DNA of 59,761 nt, from contig JAFWEL010000013.1 of the NCBI GenBank assembly GCA_017512905.1, positions 1 through 59,761 of the forward strand. The letters are read 5' to 3'. Shown piece by piece: positions 1 through 7,659 of this stretch. The notes below the pieces were generated by a model. That model was not told the origin of the DNA, ran no database searches, and saw nothing but the letters and a program-made list of their open reading frames with translations. Each line of letters starts with the position of its first letter. Position 1 is the first letter of the stretch. Source of the DNA: Clostridia bacterium. Its GTDB lineage: Bacteria > Bacillota > Clostridia > Christensenellales > Aristaeellaceae. Position numbers and translations under genes: made by a program.

Positions 1-165
1 CAGGCTCCCTGCCGCAAAAAAGGCCCCGCCCGCGGCGTACACGCCGCCGCGTACGATTAAAGATCGGGGCGCTACCGCCCCCGATACCCCCGGTAAGTTA
101 GCCAAAGGGGAGTTCGTCATCAGCTCGACAAATCAGAATTTGCCTCTCTGAACATATACTCCCAT
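1..165. other. intergenic region with hairpins beyond the L,D-transpeptidase gene
   Basis: There is no gene here. It holds a GC-rich inverted repeat around 30-52 and a second at about 62-86 (ATCGGGGCG...CGCCCCCGAT), either of which could end transcription of the minus-strand gene that stops at 166. Positions 118-139 carry a copy of a 3'-end motif (reverse strand ATTCTGATTTGTCGAGC) that recurs after the kinase and dnaE genes. Confidence 0.5.
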
Positions 166-2031
166 TCAATAGATCACAATCGCCACCGAGCCCCGCTTGC
201 AGTGCTCGTACAGCCACTTGGCGTCCTCAACCTTCAGGCGGATGCAGCCGTGGGAGGCCGGGTTGCCCAGGGCGTACAGTGAGCCGCTGCGCAGGCTGTT
301 TTCGTTGTCGGAGCCATAGATCACCGAGTGGAACATGATGTCGCCGGTGACCTCGAAGGAATACTGGGCCCAGCAGTTGAACTTCTCAAAGTGGTGCCAG
401 CGGTTGACGGGGTGGCCGTCCAGGAACACGCCCCGGGGGGTGCTGTCATGCAGGCCGGTGGAGCAGGTGAAGGTCTGCTCCAGGTCGTAGCGGCCCTGGT
501 CGTTCAGGGCATAGACCCGCACCAGCTGCTCGTCGATGCTCACCTCCACCCGGTAGGGGAAGGGGTTCGACTTCGCTTCGGTGGTGAACAGCAGATCCAT
601 CGTGTCGCCGTCGGCCCGGCCGGTGGTCTTCAGCCCGTTGGCGGACTGGAAGGACCGCAGCGCGGCGCGGCTGTCGCTGCCCAGGTGGCCGTCCACGCCG
701 GTCTTGTCCAGGTAGAGCAGGGTGTAGAGGCGGCTCTGCACCCGGCGGGCGACCTCGCTGTCGTCCGCGTCGTCCGCCCGGTAGCTCAGCAGGCCGTCCA
801 CCAGCCGCTCCACCGCCTCGGCGCTCAGGGCTTTTGAGTCGGCGTACAATGGGGCGTTGGGGTCCTTCTGGGATACCAGGTAGGCGTAAAGTCGATCGAC
901 GGCCTTCTCCACCGCGTCGCCGTACTGGCCGGTGGGCATCTTCGTCATCATGCCGCCCCGCACCAGCGCTTCCTCCACGTCCCGCACCACCGATCCGCCG
1001 TCGCCCTTGGCGATGGCATGGGGGACACAAAACTCGGCCACGGGGGCGTCCTTGGCGAACAGCGCGTCGATGGTTGCCTTGTCAGCGACCTCCGGGGTGT
1101 CGAAGCCGGCCTCGCTCCTGAACAGCGCCAGCGCGGCCACGCTGTCCTCGTCCAGCACGTCGTCGGCGGGCAGCTCGGTGTAGCCCAGGGCCACCAGCCG
1201 CCGCTCGATGCGCAGGGCCTCGCTGTCGCTGACGCCGGGGGTCACGTCCCGCAGGTAGCTGGAATAGTCGTCGGCGTACAGGCAATACTGGGTCATCGGG
1301 CTGGCCGCGCCGTCGTCGGTGATCTCGTCGGCGGAATGGCCCTGTGCGATCAGGTGGCGCTGGAAGGCCGCCACGGCGTTCGCGGTGGACTGGCCGTAGC
1401 TCTCGTCGGCCTCGCCCTCGAAGAAGCCGAACTGGGCCAGCCTGCGCTGCAGCCGTCCCACGGACTCGCCCCGGCTGCCCTGGGACAGGGTGTCGGGCAG
1501 GGCGATGGCAGTGGCGGCGTACAGCGCCTCGAGGGTGTCCCGGCCCGCCTTGCCGTTGGGGGCCAGGCCGTTCAGGCTCTGGAACTGCTTCAGTGCCGTG
1601 ATGGATTTGGGGCCGATCACGCCGTCCGCCGTGCCCTGGAGATAGCCCAGGTCGATCAGCCGCTGCTGCACGTCCTTCGCGGTGAGCCCGTCCATGTCCA
1701 CATGGGTCAGCTTCTCCAGCGTGGCCGCGTCCAGGTGGCCGGTGGCCTCCAGGCCGTTCTGGGCCTGGTAGGCGGTGAGGGCGTCGCCGGTCATCGGGCC
1801 GAGCACGCCGTCGGCGCTGCCGGACAGCAGCCCCAGCTCGATCAGCCGCCGCTGGGCAGTGCGCACGGATTCACGCTCGCCGTCCAGCACGTTGGCCGCC
1901 GCCGGCGCTTCCGTGGCCTCGGGAATCGCCTCCGCCAGCGCCATGCAGGGCAGCGGCACCGCCAGCGCGCAGGCCATGGCCAGGGCGCGAAGGGCCTTTT
2001 TGTTTATGCGGGTGTATATCGCGGATTTCAA
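166..2031 (-). CDS. secreted L,D-transpeptidase with peptidoglycan-binding repeats
   Basis: A 621-aa cell-wall enzyme expected to make or remodel 3-3 peptide crosslinks outside the membrane. A Sec signal peptide occupies about residues 1-33. Several PG_binding_1 repeats follow, recognisable by the pattern LxxLGxLxGxADGxxGpxTxxA (about 54-110, 117-172, 186-235 and again 435-485). The C-terminal 120 residues are a YkuD catalytic domain with the hallmark SHGCIRL motif; the nucleophile is Cys about 596 and the protein ends 25 residues later. The middle (about 250-430) contains weaker repeat-like segments. It stands alone, divergent from the spore protein gene. Several binding repeats ahead of one YkuD domain is a common clostridial layout; target specificity cannot be read from the sequence. 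Confidence 0.92.
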   Translation of the reverse strand: MKSAIYTRINKKALRALAMACALAVPLPCMALAEAIPEATEAPAAANVLDGERESVRTAQRRLIELGLLSGSADGVLGPMTGDALTAYQAQNGLEATGHLDAATLEKLTHVDMDGLTAKDVQQRLIDLGYLQGTADGVIGPKSITALKQFQSLNGLAPNGKAGRDTLEALYAATAIALPDTLSQGSRGESVGRLQRRLAQFGFFEGEADESYGQSTANAVAAFQRHLIAQGHSADEITDDGAASPMTQYCLYADDYSSYLRDVTPGVSDSEALRIERRLVALGYTELPADDVLDEDSVAALALFRSEAGFDTPEVADKATIDALFAKDAPVAEFCVPHAIAKGDGGSVVRDVEEALVRGGMMTKMPTGQYGDAVEKAVDRLYAYLVSQKDPNAPLYADSKALSAEAVERLVDGLLSYRADDADDSEVARRVQSRLYTLLYLDKTGVDGHLGSDSRAALRSFQSANGLKTTGRADGDTMDLLFTTEAKSNPFPYRVEVSIDEQLVRVYALNDQGRYDLEQTFTCSTGLHDSTPRGVFLDGHPVNRWHHFEKFNCWAQYSFEVTGDIMFHSVIYGSDNENSLRSGSLYALGNPASHGCIRLKVEDAKWLYEHCKRGSVAIVIY

Positions 2032-2334
2032 TTTTTTATCCTCCGTTGAACGATTGCCTGGTGACGTGGATGGCGGCAGATCGCCGCCGCCGCGTTTATG
2101 GTCTGAACAGTGACCACACTATAATATACCACGGGAATATCGCCAAACGGGGACGACAACGTGACTTTATCCCGAAACCTCCGGGACAAAGCCGCCATAG
2201 ATGATTTTTCCATAACTTGAATTGTATGACAGTGACCAATTTCCAGCGTAAAACGCCCCGCTTCGGTCAAAATAGTTGCAGGCTGAACGGCAAAGCGCCG
2301 CGAGGTCGAAACGATTTGAAAGGAGTCATTCAAC
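2032..2334. other. divergent intergenic region between L,D-transpeptidase and SASP genes
   Basis: About 300 bp with promoter-like AT-rich sequence (TATATTATAG on the minus strand near 2119-2130) but no confident -35/-10 pair. The plus side ends in the ribosome binding site GAAAGGAG at 2317-2324 for the spore protein. No further gene is visible. Confidence 0.35.
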
Positions 2335-2607
2335 ATGGCGAGCAACAATTCCAACAACCAGATCAATGTTCCCGAGGCGCGCGAGGCGATGCGCAACATG
2401 AAGCACGAGGTGGCCAACGAGCTGGGCATCACCCTGAACCAGGGCTACAACGGCAACCTGTCCTCCAAGGACGCCGGCCACATCGGCGGCAACATGGTCA
2501 AGAACGTGTTACCCATACGAACCCGGGAACACAGCCTGGTGGTGGACAAGCGCTTCATCGGGCGGCGGCTGATGCCGGTCCATTACAGGATGCGGCTGGC
2601 TTTGTGA
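2335..2607 (+). CDS. alpha/beta-type small acid-soluble spore protein with replaced C-terminus
   Basis: Residues 1 to about 57 are a typical alpha/beta SASP: an Asn/Ser-rich start, the EARxAMxxMKxEVANELGI block with its GPR protease region, and the second block GNLSSKDAGHIGGNMVK. These proteins coat spore DNA and protect it from UV and heat. Family members normally end about ten residues later with an acidic and Gln-rich tail. Here the frame instead runs from NMVKNV into about 30 unrelated Arg-rich residues and stops at 2605-2607. The 3' end therefore appears replaced by foreign sequence. The start has a good ribosome binding site. The DNA-binding blocks are intact, so the product may still work. 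Confidence 0.85.
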   Translation: MASNNSNNQINVPEAREAMRNMKHEVANELGITLNQGYNGNLSSKDAGHIGGNMVKNVLPIRTREHSLVVDKRFIGRRLMPVHYRMRLAL

Positions 2608-2690
2608 TGGCTGTTCGATGCACATCATCGCCGCCAGCGCCTGGTGGACGATGCGGATGCGCTGGTGTCCTTGATCAGTATGGACTTCAT
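2530..2690 (-). pseudogene. possible decayed small conserved clostridial ORF
   Basis: Read on the minus strand from the ATG at 2690, the first nine residues are MKSILIKDT; after a frame change come residues reading IRIVHQALAAMMC. Together they resemble a small conserved clostridial protein beginning with M-x-x-x-x-I-K-D-T and continuing with R-I-x-I-V-x-x-A-L. The frame is broken, so this would be a remnant lying tail-to-tail with the altered SASP. The resemblance is from memory of the family and is weak. Confidence 0.2.
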
Positions 2691-2693
2691 GAC

Positions 2694-3293
2694 TCATTCC
2701 TCCCGCATCCGTCTGGCCTCTTCAAACACCCGCTTCATCCGCAGGTCCGGGACGATCCATGGCACCATCGCCACCACCAGCAGCGGGCAGGATGCATAGT
2801 GCGCACTGGGGATGAAACTCAAAATCAGCGCCAGTGCCTCTACAGCGATGGTCCACTGCTCCTTTCGGCTCTCGCTGACGGCGGTCTTGAGTATTTCACA
2901 GTCATTGGAATGGATGATCGCCTTCTCCAGCAGAATGTAGCTGAGCGCGCACAGCAGATTCATAATCACATAGACCCGCACCGGCAGCATGGCGAACTTG
3001 CTCTTGCCCACCCAGCCCGTGGTGACCGGCTGGAAGGACAGCAGGAACAGGTATAGGAGATTCGACCACAGGATCTTGCCGTCCACGCTTCCCGTCACCT
3101 GCAGCAGATGGTGGTGGTTTGCCCAGTTCGTGCCCACCATGAAAAAGCTGATCAGGTAGCAGATTGCCAGCGGCATCACGCCCATGAGCGCGGCCATGTC
3201 GTTTCCTTCCGGCAGGTCGATGATGAGTATGGTGATGGTGATGATGATGGCGATTATGCCGTCGCTGAATGCCTCCAGCCGTCCCTTGGTCAT
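2694..3293 (-). CDS. TMEM175/DUF1211-family membrane protein, putative potassium channel
   Basis: A 199-aa integral membrane protein. The first helix carries the TMEM175-family signature RLEAFSDGIIAIIITI (FSD motif, about residues 5-20); about six hydrophobic segments follow, with a NHHHLL element after helix 3 as in bacterial homologues. Bacterial TMEM175 proteins form tetrameric potassium-leak channels. It is the last gene of a three-gene minus-strand operon: its ATG overlaps the stop of the YaiI gene in an ATGA at 3290-3293, so the two are probably translationally coupled. Confidence 0.85.
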   Translation of the reverse strand: MTKGRLEAFSDGIIAIIITITILIIDLPEGNDMAALMGVMPLAICYLISFFMVGTNWANHHHLLQVTGSVDGKILWSNLLYLFLLSFQPVTTGWVGKSKFAMLPVRVYVIMNLLCALSYILLEKAIIHSNDCEILKTAVSESRKEQWTIAVEALALILSFIPSAHYASCPLLVVAMVPWIVPDLRMKRVFEEARRMREE

Positions 3294-3760
3294 GGTTTTA
3301 CTGCGTCCTTTCCTTTATCCGATTCACAGGTTTCGATCAACTTTCTGAGGCTTTCCTCAAACCGCCGGTCATCCTCGTCGGTCCGCTTCGCCGGACCTTT
3401 CAGGTGGTTCTTGCTCCTGCGCCGGGCGACCTTCGCCATGTGGCGCTCCATCAGCAGGCCGTCGATGTTCTCATCCGTATACCATAGTCCGCTCTGGTGG
3501 ATGGCCTTCGCACCCTTTCCAAGGGCGAGGGCAGCCACGCCGTAATCCTGCGTGACCACGATGTCTCCCCGCTGACAGAGATTGATCAGCGCAATGTCCA
3601 CCGCGTCTGCTCCTGCCCCGATCACCCGTATTTCACTGTAATTCGAGTACAGCACATGGTTCGTGTCGCACAGCAGCACCACGGGAATACTGTGTTCCTT
3701 TGCCACCCTCTCGGCAATCCGCGTCACCGGGCAGGCGTCCGCGTCAACGTAGACCTTCAT
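3290..3760 (-). CDS. YaiI/YqxD (UPF0178, DUF188) family protein
   Basis: A 156-aa cytoplasmic protein with the full UPF0178 pattern: MKVYVDADACPV at the N-terminus, GADAVDIALINLCQRGDIVVTQDYGVAALAL in the middle and the MERHMAKVARR segment later. The acidic residues around VDADACP and TQDYG suggest a PIN-like metal-dependent nuclease fold, but the function is unproven. The gene is coupled on both sides by ATGA overlaps, at 3757-3760 with the small upstream gene and at 3290-3293 with the channel gene. Length is normal for the family. Confidence 0.92.
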   Translation of the reverse strand: MKVYVDADACPVTRIAERVAKEHSIPVVLLCDTNHVLYSNYSEIRVIGAGADAVDIALINLCQRGDIVVTQDYGVAALALGKGAKAIHQSGLWYTDENIDGLLMERHMAKVARRRSKNHLKGPAKRTDEDDRRFEESLRKLIETCESDKGKDAVKP

Positions 3761-3924
3761 ATGATCTCATACTGAAGCATCTCATACTTCAGCTTCGTTC
3801 CTTCGTCAATTTCTTCTGGCAAAAGGGCCCGGGCGATGAACAATGGCTCTTCCTCTGCGTCCGTGCGGTTCAGCCAGGCGTAGTCCCCATCGATGCGGGC
3901 GACGATATAATACTTCGTCTCCAT
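3757..3924 (-). CDS. small conserved hypothetical protein, first gene of the yaiI operon
   Basis: A 55-aa ORF (57 aa if started at the ATG at 3930) beginning METKYYIVARIDGDYAWLNR and ending KLKYEMLQYEII. The start at 3924 sits six bases after an AAAGGGGG ribosome binding site; the upstream ATG would abut it. The stop overlaps the yaiI start in an ATGA, which supports real translation. The RIDGDYA..ALLPEEI-x-EG pattern recalls the small DUF3006-type beta-barrel proteins, but the match is only approximate. No function is assigned. Confidence 0.7.
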   Translation of the reverse strand: METKYYIVARIDGDYAWLNRTDAEEEPLFIARALLPEEIDEGTKLKYEMLQYEII

Positions 3925-4112
3925 GGTCATCCCCCTTTTATCACGCTTTCATCATGTCCCTTCCTTCAGCCCTATTTTACCATACCGCTCATCATACTGT
4001 CCACCTTCAAAGCTCCAAAACAGTTGCCGCTTTCACAGGCCTGTCTCTGTCCGCGGTGTCGCTGTTCGCGTCGTCGTACCGGGCGTTTTTTCCCATTTCG
4101 ATCAAAATGATA

Positions 4113-4141
4113 TGGACAGATGGGCCTGCATGTGTTATAAT
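4113..4141 (+). promoter_or_regulatory. sigma-A promoter for the GH32 gene
   Basis: The -35 TGGACA (4113-4118), a 17-bp spacer and the -10 TATAAT (4136-4141), preceded by an extended TG at 4133-4134. It lies about 120 bp ahead of the GH32 start. The rest of the 3931-4259 gap holds no other gene that can be supported. Confidence 0.7.
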
Positions 4142-4259
4142 TAACACAATCTTTATATCAAGGCGCGGCCTATACCGGCAGCGGTGCGACTGGCATCTCC
4201 GACGGCATCAGCGATTACCGCAATCTTTATTGCAGCAAACAGGATTGGAGGGAAACAGC

Positions 4260-5726
4260 ATGAAGGAATGGACACGGGAAGCGCGATACAGGGTATTGAA
4301 CAGCCCCGAGGAAATACGGCCGCTCTACGAGCGCATCAGGACCTCCGATTACCGCCTGCGTTATCATATCCAGCCGGTGACAGGGTTGCTGAACGACCCC
4401 AACGGCTTCCTTCGGCACCACGACGGCAGCTGGCACCTTTTCTATCAGTGGTGCCCCTGGGGCGCGGTGCACGGGTTGAAATACTGGTACCACGTCGCTT
4501 CCCGGGATCTGATTACATGGCGGAACCTGGGCGTATGCCTGAAGCCGGACACGTTTTTTGACAACAAGGGCGCTTATTCCGGTTCCGCGCTGGTGGCGGA
4601 GGACGGCATCTATCTGTTTTACACCGGCAACCATCGGGATGGCGACTGGGTGCGCAAGCCCTACACTTGCCTGGCGGAGCTGATGGACGACGGTAGCATC
4701 CGCAAATACGAAAAGCCGCTGTTCGGCCCCGTGCCGGGCTACACCGAGCACCAGAGGGACCCGAAGGCGGAGTACGTCGAAGGGACCGGCAAGTATTATA
4801 TCATGCTGGGCGCGCAGAACGACAAGAAGCAGGGCCGCGTGATCATGTTTGAATCCGAACAGCTGGATCGGGGCTGGCGCTTCGCGGGCGAGATCAAGGT
4901 GCCCGGCTTTGAGGACTTCGGCGACATGTGGGAGTGCCCCTCCATCGAGCACATCTCCGGGCGGGACGTGCTGATCTTCTGTCCCCAGCACATCACGCTG
5001 CCCGGGCGGGGCGGTTCGCAGCACCACAACGGCTACATCATCGGCCACATGGACTATGAAACGCTGACCTTTACGCCGGACGGCAGCTTCCATGTTCTGG
5101 ACTTCGGCTTTGACAGCTATGCCGCCGCCTGCACCACCAACATAGACGATCCGGATCACGCGCTGATCGTCGCATGGATGGGCCTGCCCGACGCTGGATA
5201 TCCCACCGATGAAGAGGACTGGCAGGGCGCGCTGACGCTGCCGCGGGAGCTAACCATCCGCAACCGCCGCCTGATCCAGCAGCCCCTGAGCGGATTAAAG
5301 CAGCTCCGGGGCGAAGAGATTCCCTTCAAATCCGGCGGCATACTGCCAAGGGTCGCTGAGCTCGAGCTGATCAGCCGCGGCGGCGACATGACGCTGAAGC
5401 TGTTCACCCGGCCAGACGGGCGCGGCGGGCTGTCCATCGCCTATGACGACGCCCGGCGCGAACTGACCGTGGACCGTTCCGGCATGGCCAGGCGGTTCAA
5501 TATCGAGCAGGGCGAAGCCAGGAGCCGACCCCTTCCCAAGGGCCTGCATCACCTGAGAATCTACATCGACCGCAGCAGTGTGGAGATTTTTGTCAACGAC
5601 GGAGACGCGGTGTTCACCACGCGCGTGTTCCCCACGGCCGGGGAGACGAATGGCGATTTCGATGGCGACGCGGCCATTCACATGTGGCAATTGAAGGACG
5701 CGGTCAGCGACACCTTCGAGGTGTGA
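4260..5726 (+). CDS. GH32 sucrose(-6-phosphate) hydrolase / beta-fructosidase
   Basis: A 488-aa glycoside hydrolase that cleaves beta-fructosides such as sucrose or sucrose-6-phosphate. All three catalytic motifs are present: LLNDPNG with nucleophile Asp46, QRDP (transition-state Asp) and MWECPS with the acid/base Glu. The C-terminal beta-sandwich ends with the usual YIDRSSVEIFVNDG segment. No signal peptide is seen, so it is cytoplasmic. The ATG at 4260 is preferred: it follows GGAGGGAAACAGC and starts where the family begins; the longer open frame upstream is non-coding. No PTS or sugar transporter gene is adjacent, so the imported substrate is uncertain. Confidence 0.93.
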   Translation: MKEWTREARYRVLNSPEEIRPLYERIRTSDYRLRYHIQPVTGLLNDPNGFLRHHDGSWHLFYQWCPWGAVHGLKYWYHVASRDLITWRNLGVCLKPDTFFDNKGAYSGSALVAEDGIYLFYTGNHRDGDWVRKPYTCLAELMDDGSIRKYEKPLFGPVPGYTEHQRDPKAEYVEGTGKYYIMLGAQNDKKQGRVIMFESEQLDRGWRFAGEIKVPGFEDFGDMWECPSIEHISGRDVLIFCPQHITLPGRGGSQHHNGYIIGHMDYETLTFTPDGSFHVLDFGFDSYAAACTTNIDDPDHALIVAWMGLPDAGYPTDEEDWQGALTLPRELTIRNRRLIQQPLSGLKQLRGEEIPFKSGGILPRVAELELISRGGDMTLKLFTRPDGRGGLSIAYDDARRELTVDRSGMARRFNIEQGEARSRPLPKGLHHLRIYIDRSSVEIFVNDGDAVFTTRVFPTAGETNGDFDGDAAIHMWQLKDAVSDTFEV

Positions 5727-5736
5727 CCATTCAATC

Positions 5737-5880
5737 GGGCGGGAGGGGTGACTAATCCCCGTCCTCCCACACCACCGCTCATGCGGTCCCGCGAGCGGCG
5801 GTTCAGCTTACAATTCCCGGTGTGGAGCGGTTCGGGCGTTCATGGGCTATTCCGGAGGATGCGATGAAGCCTGCCGATCC
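5737..5880 (-). mobile_element. group II intron 3'-end remnant (domains V and VI)
   Basis: On the minus strand, 5804-5771 folds as a 34-nt group II intron domain V: ten base pairs (ACCGCCGCTC with GAGCGGTGGT), a two-base AT bulge, a three-pair GCG/CGC stem and a GGAC tetraloop. Immediately 3' lies a domain VI hairpin (5768-5737, GGGAGGACGGGG / CCCCTCCCGCCC). The upstream part, to about 5880, may be decayed flank of the maturase region; no reverse transcriptase frame remains. The canonical AGC triad at the foot of domain V reads AAC here, as expected of a dead copy. Confidence 0.6.
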
Positions 5881-5909
5881 GAGATTTGCGCGAGACAGGA
5901 GCGAGAGCG

Positions 5910-6353
5910 ATGAAATATGAGGAGGCTTTGCAGGCCATCCAGCCCGGACGCTACCGCCACTTCAAGGGCAATGCGTATGAGGTAATTGGGGTTGCTCGTC
6001 ACAGCGAGACGGAAGAACCGATGGTCGTTTACCGTGCCCTTTATGGCGATGGCGGCTTGTGGGTTCGCCCTGCGTCCATGTGGAATGAGCAGATAACCAG
6101 AGACGGGAAGACCTATCATCGCTTCTATTGCCTGGATCGCATTGAACGGGTAGAAAAGTATGAACGGCTGTTTGATGAAACCGCTACATCCCACGACCTG
6201 GAGAAGCTCCGCCTCCTGGATGAATACTACACCTCCGGCGAATGGCGGGAGGACTACGAAGCGGATGAACGGGGTGAGCTGCCGCCTGAACTGAAACGTG
6301 GCGTGCTATCCCAGGATGCCCTGTATGATCTGCTGGAGGGCGCAGGACTATGA
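5910..6353 (+). CDS. DUF1653 domain protein
   Basis: A 147-aa cytoplasmic protein. The DUF1653 block is at the N-terminus: PGRYRHFKGNAYEVIGVARHSETEEPMVVYRALYG followed by GLWVRPASMW, which matches the family closely. The C-terminal 75 residues are charged and helical. The ATG at 5910 is chosen because AGGAG lies at 5897-5901; an upstream TTG has none. The stop overlaps the next start as ATGA (6350-6353), so the gene is coupled to the rhodanese gene. Molecular function of DUF1653 is unknown. Confidence 0.88.
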   Translation: MKYEEALQAIQPGRYRHFKGNAYEVIGVARHSETEEPMVVYRALYGDGGLWVRPASMWNEQITRDGKTYHRFYCLDRIERVEKYERLFDETATSHDLEKLRLLDEYYTSGEWREDYEADERGELPPELKRGVLSQDALYDLLEGAGL

Positions 6354-6643
6354 TCTTATTCGGAAATATCAATAGAGGCTTGGAGACGTACCGCGCTACC
6401 TCCGGCGCTATCCTTGTGGATGTCCGGGAAGCGGATGAGTTCGCTACGGGGCACATCCCCGGCGCAGTGAACGCGCCGCTGTCCACGATCAGCAATACAA
6501 CGCTTCCCAAGGACGCTCCGCTTTTCCTCTACTGCCTGCGTGGGAGCCGCAGCAAGCGGGCGGCGGGAATCCTGAAGAAGATGGGATATACTGTGAAGAG
6601 CATCGGCGGGATCAGCGGGTATAAAGGAACGATCGAGAGGTAG
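6350..6643 (+). CDS. rhodanese-like domain protein
   Basis: A single 97-aa rhodanese homology domain: ILVDVREADEFATGHIPGAVNAPL, then the active-site loop with Cys62 in LYCLRGSRSKRAA, then KKMGYTVKSIGGISGY. Such domains carry sulfur as a persulfide on the catalytic cysteine. The active-site loop (CLRGSR) is the right six-residue size for a sulfurtransferase. Translationally coupled to the DUF1653 gene. The sulfur acceptor is unknown. Confidence 0.92.
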   Translation: MILFGNINRGLETYRATSGAILVDVREADEFATGHIPGAVNAPLSTISNTTLPKDAPLFLYCLRGSRSKRAAGILKKMGYTVKSIGGISGYKGTIER

Positions 6644-6688
6644 AGAAATGCCCGGAAAAACCGTCTTTGAGATGGAGAAGGTGCTGCG

Positions 6689-7096
6689 ATGAATTGGAAA
6701 TGCCCAAAATGTGGTCGGGAGTTCGGCAGACAGGGACAGGATCATTACTGCGTCAAGCCGCAATCCATGGATGAATACATAGCAGCACAGGATGAAGCGG
6801 TGCAGCCGAGGCTGCGAGAAGTCCGTGAAATCCTCCACGCCGCCATCCCAGATGCTGAGGAGCGGATTTCCTGGTCGATGCCGACGTACTGGAAAGGCAG
6901 GAACATCATTCACTTCGCCGCGTCGAAAAAGCATCTGGGCCTGTACCCGGGAGGCGAGGCTACAACGGTATTTGCAGAGGCGCTGAAAGGCTTTGATGTG
7001 AGCAAGGGCACGATCCGCCTGCCGTGGAATAAAGAACTGCCAACGGAGCTGATTCAGACAATCGCCCGCTGGTGCTATGAGGCGTACAGAAAATGA
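6689..7096 (+). CDS. DUF1801 (YdhG-like) protein with N-terminal zinc ribbon
   Basis: A 135-aa protein. The first 25 residues form a small zinc ribbon (CPKCG ... HYC). The remainder is a DUF1801 domain: MDEYIAAQDEAVQPRLREVREILHAAIPDAEERISWSMPTYWKGRNIIHFAASKKHLGLYPG. The homologue YdhG (Fra) of Bacillus has been described as a frataxin-like protein, so a role in iron or Fe-S supply is possible but unproven. It follows the rhodanese gene by 45 bp on the same strand. The pairing of a sulfurtransferase with a possible iron chaperone is suggestive only. Confidence 0.85.
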   Translation: MNWKCPKCGREFGRQGQDHYCVKPQSMDEYIAAQDEAVQPRLREVREILHAAIPDAEERISWSMPTYWKGRNIIHFAASKKHLGLYPGGEATTVFAEALKGFDVSKGTIRLPWNKELPTELIQTIARWCYEAYRK

Positions 7097-7109
7097 TGGG
7101 GATGGAACT

Positions 7110-7514
7110 GTGATCCGCAGACACATGACCTTCTATGGCTGGGTTCAGGGTGTGGGCTTCCGCTACCGGGTGAGACACGCGGCTGACCTGTACGGCTGTA
7201 CCGGCTGGGTAAGGAACGAATGGGACGGCAGCGTGACCATGGAAATACAGGGGACGGAGGAAAACATAGATCGCGTGATCCTGGTGATAGAAGCCGGAAG
7301 GTATGTAAACATGGCCCGCTGCGAACAGGAAGCCAAAGCGGCAATAGAGGCGGGCATTCTCAAGGCTGGATCGGACGCCCATGAGCTGAGCATGGATGTC
7401 TGTACCATCGTAAAGGGCAGCGTGTTTGAATGGGCGTTGAGCGGTGGGAAGATGGAAATCCGCGAAACCATGCCGCGGATTTTGCAAAGGTATTTCGCCG
7501 GGATCATGATGTAA
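7110..7514 (+). CDS. acylphosphatase-like protein with unusual C-terminal extension
   Basis: The core (about residues 5-75) is an acylphosphatase: YGWVQGVGFRYRVRHAADLYGCTGWVRNEWDGSV, containing the catalytic Arg and Asn. Acylphosphatases hydrolyse acyl phosphates and usually span about 90 residues. After IEAGRYVNMARCE the usual ending is absent; instead there are about 60 residues unrelated to the family, giving 134 aa. This may be a frameshift or a join to another sequence. The GTG start at 7110 follows GATGGGGATGG; an ATG at 7125 is also possible. It follows the DUF1801 gene by 13 bp. Confidence 0.8.
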   Translation: MIRRHMTFYGWVQGVGFRYRVRHAADLYGCTGWVRNEWDGSVTMEIQGTEENIDRVILVIEAGRYVNMARCEQEAKAAIEAGILKAGSDAHELSMDVCTIVKGSVFEWALSGGKMEIRETMPRILQRYFAGIMM

Positions 7515-7534
7515 TGGCCGTGTTCTTCTTTCCG

Positions 7535-7588
7535 TACACGGATTACACGAATTACACGGATTACACGCCGTACACGCGGTACACGATA
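7535..7588 (+). repeat. six tandem copies of a 9-bp unit TACACGNNN
   Basis: Six successive nonamers, each TACACG plus three variable bases (GAT, AAT, GAT, CCG, CGG, ATA). They lie 20 bp after the acylphosphatase stop and are not inside a supported gene, although one frame would read a Tyr-Thr-x repeat. Confidence 0.85.
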
Positions 7589-7659
7589 AATCCGGGGAAA
7601 ACTGCCAGAAAGCGAATCCCGGTGTGGCTGATCCGAAAGATTTACAAACGAACCCGACC

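Noticed and set aside
7535-7588. CRISPR array
   Set aside because: The unit is 9 bp with no spacers; no cas genes apart from a lone Cas4-like nuclease far away.
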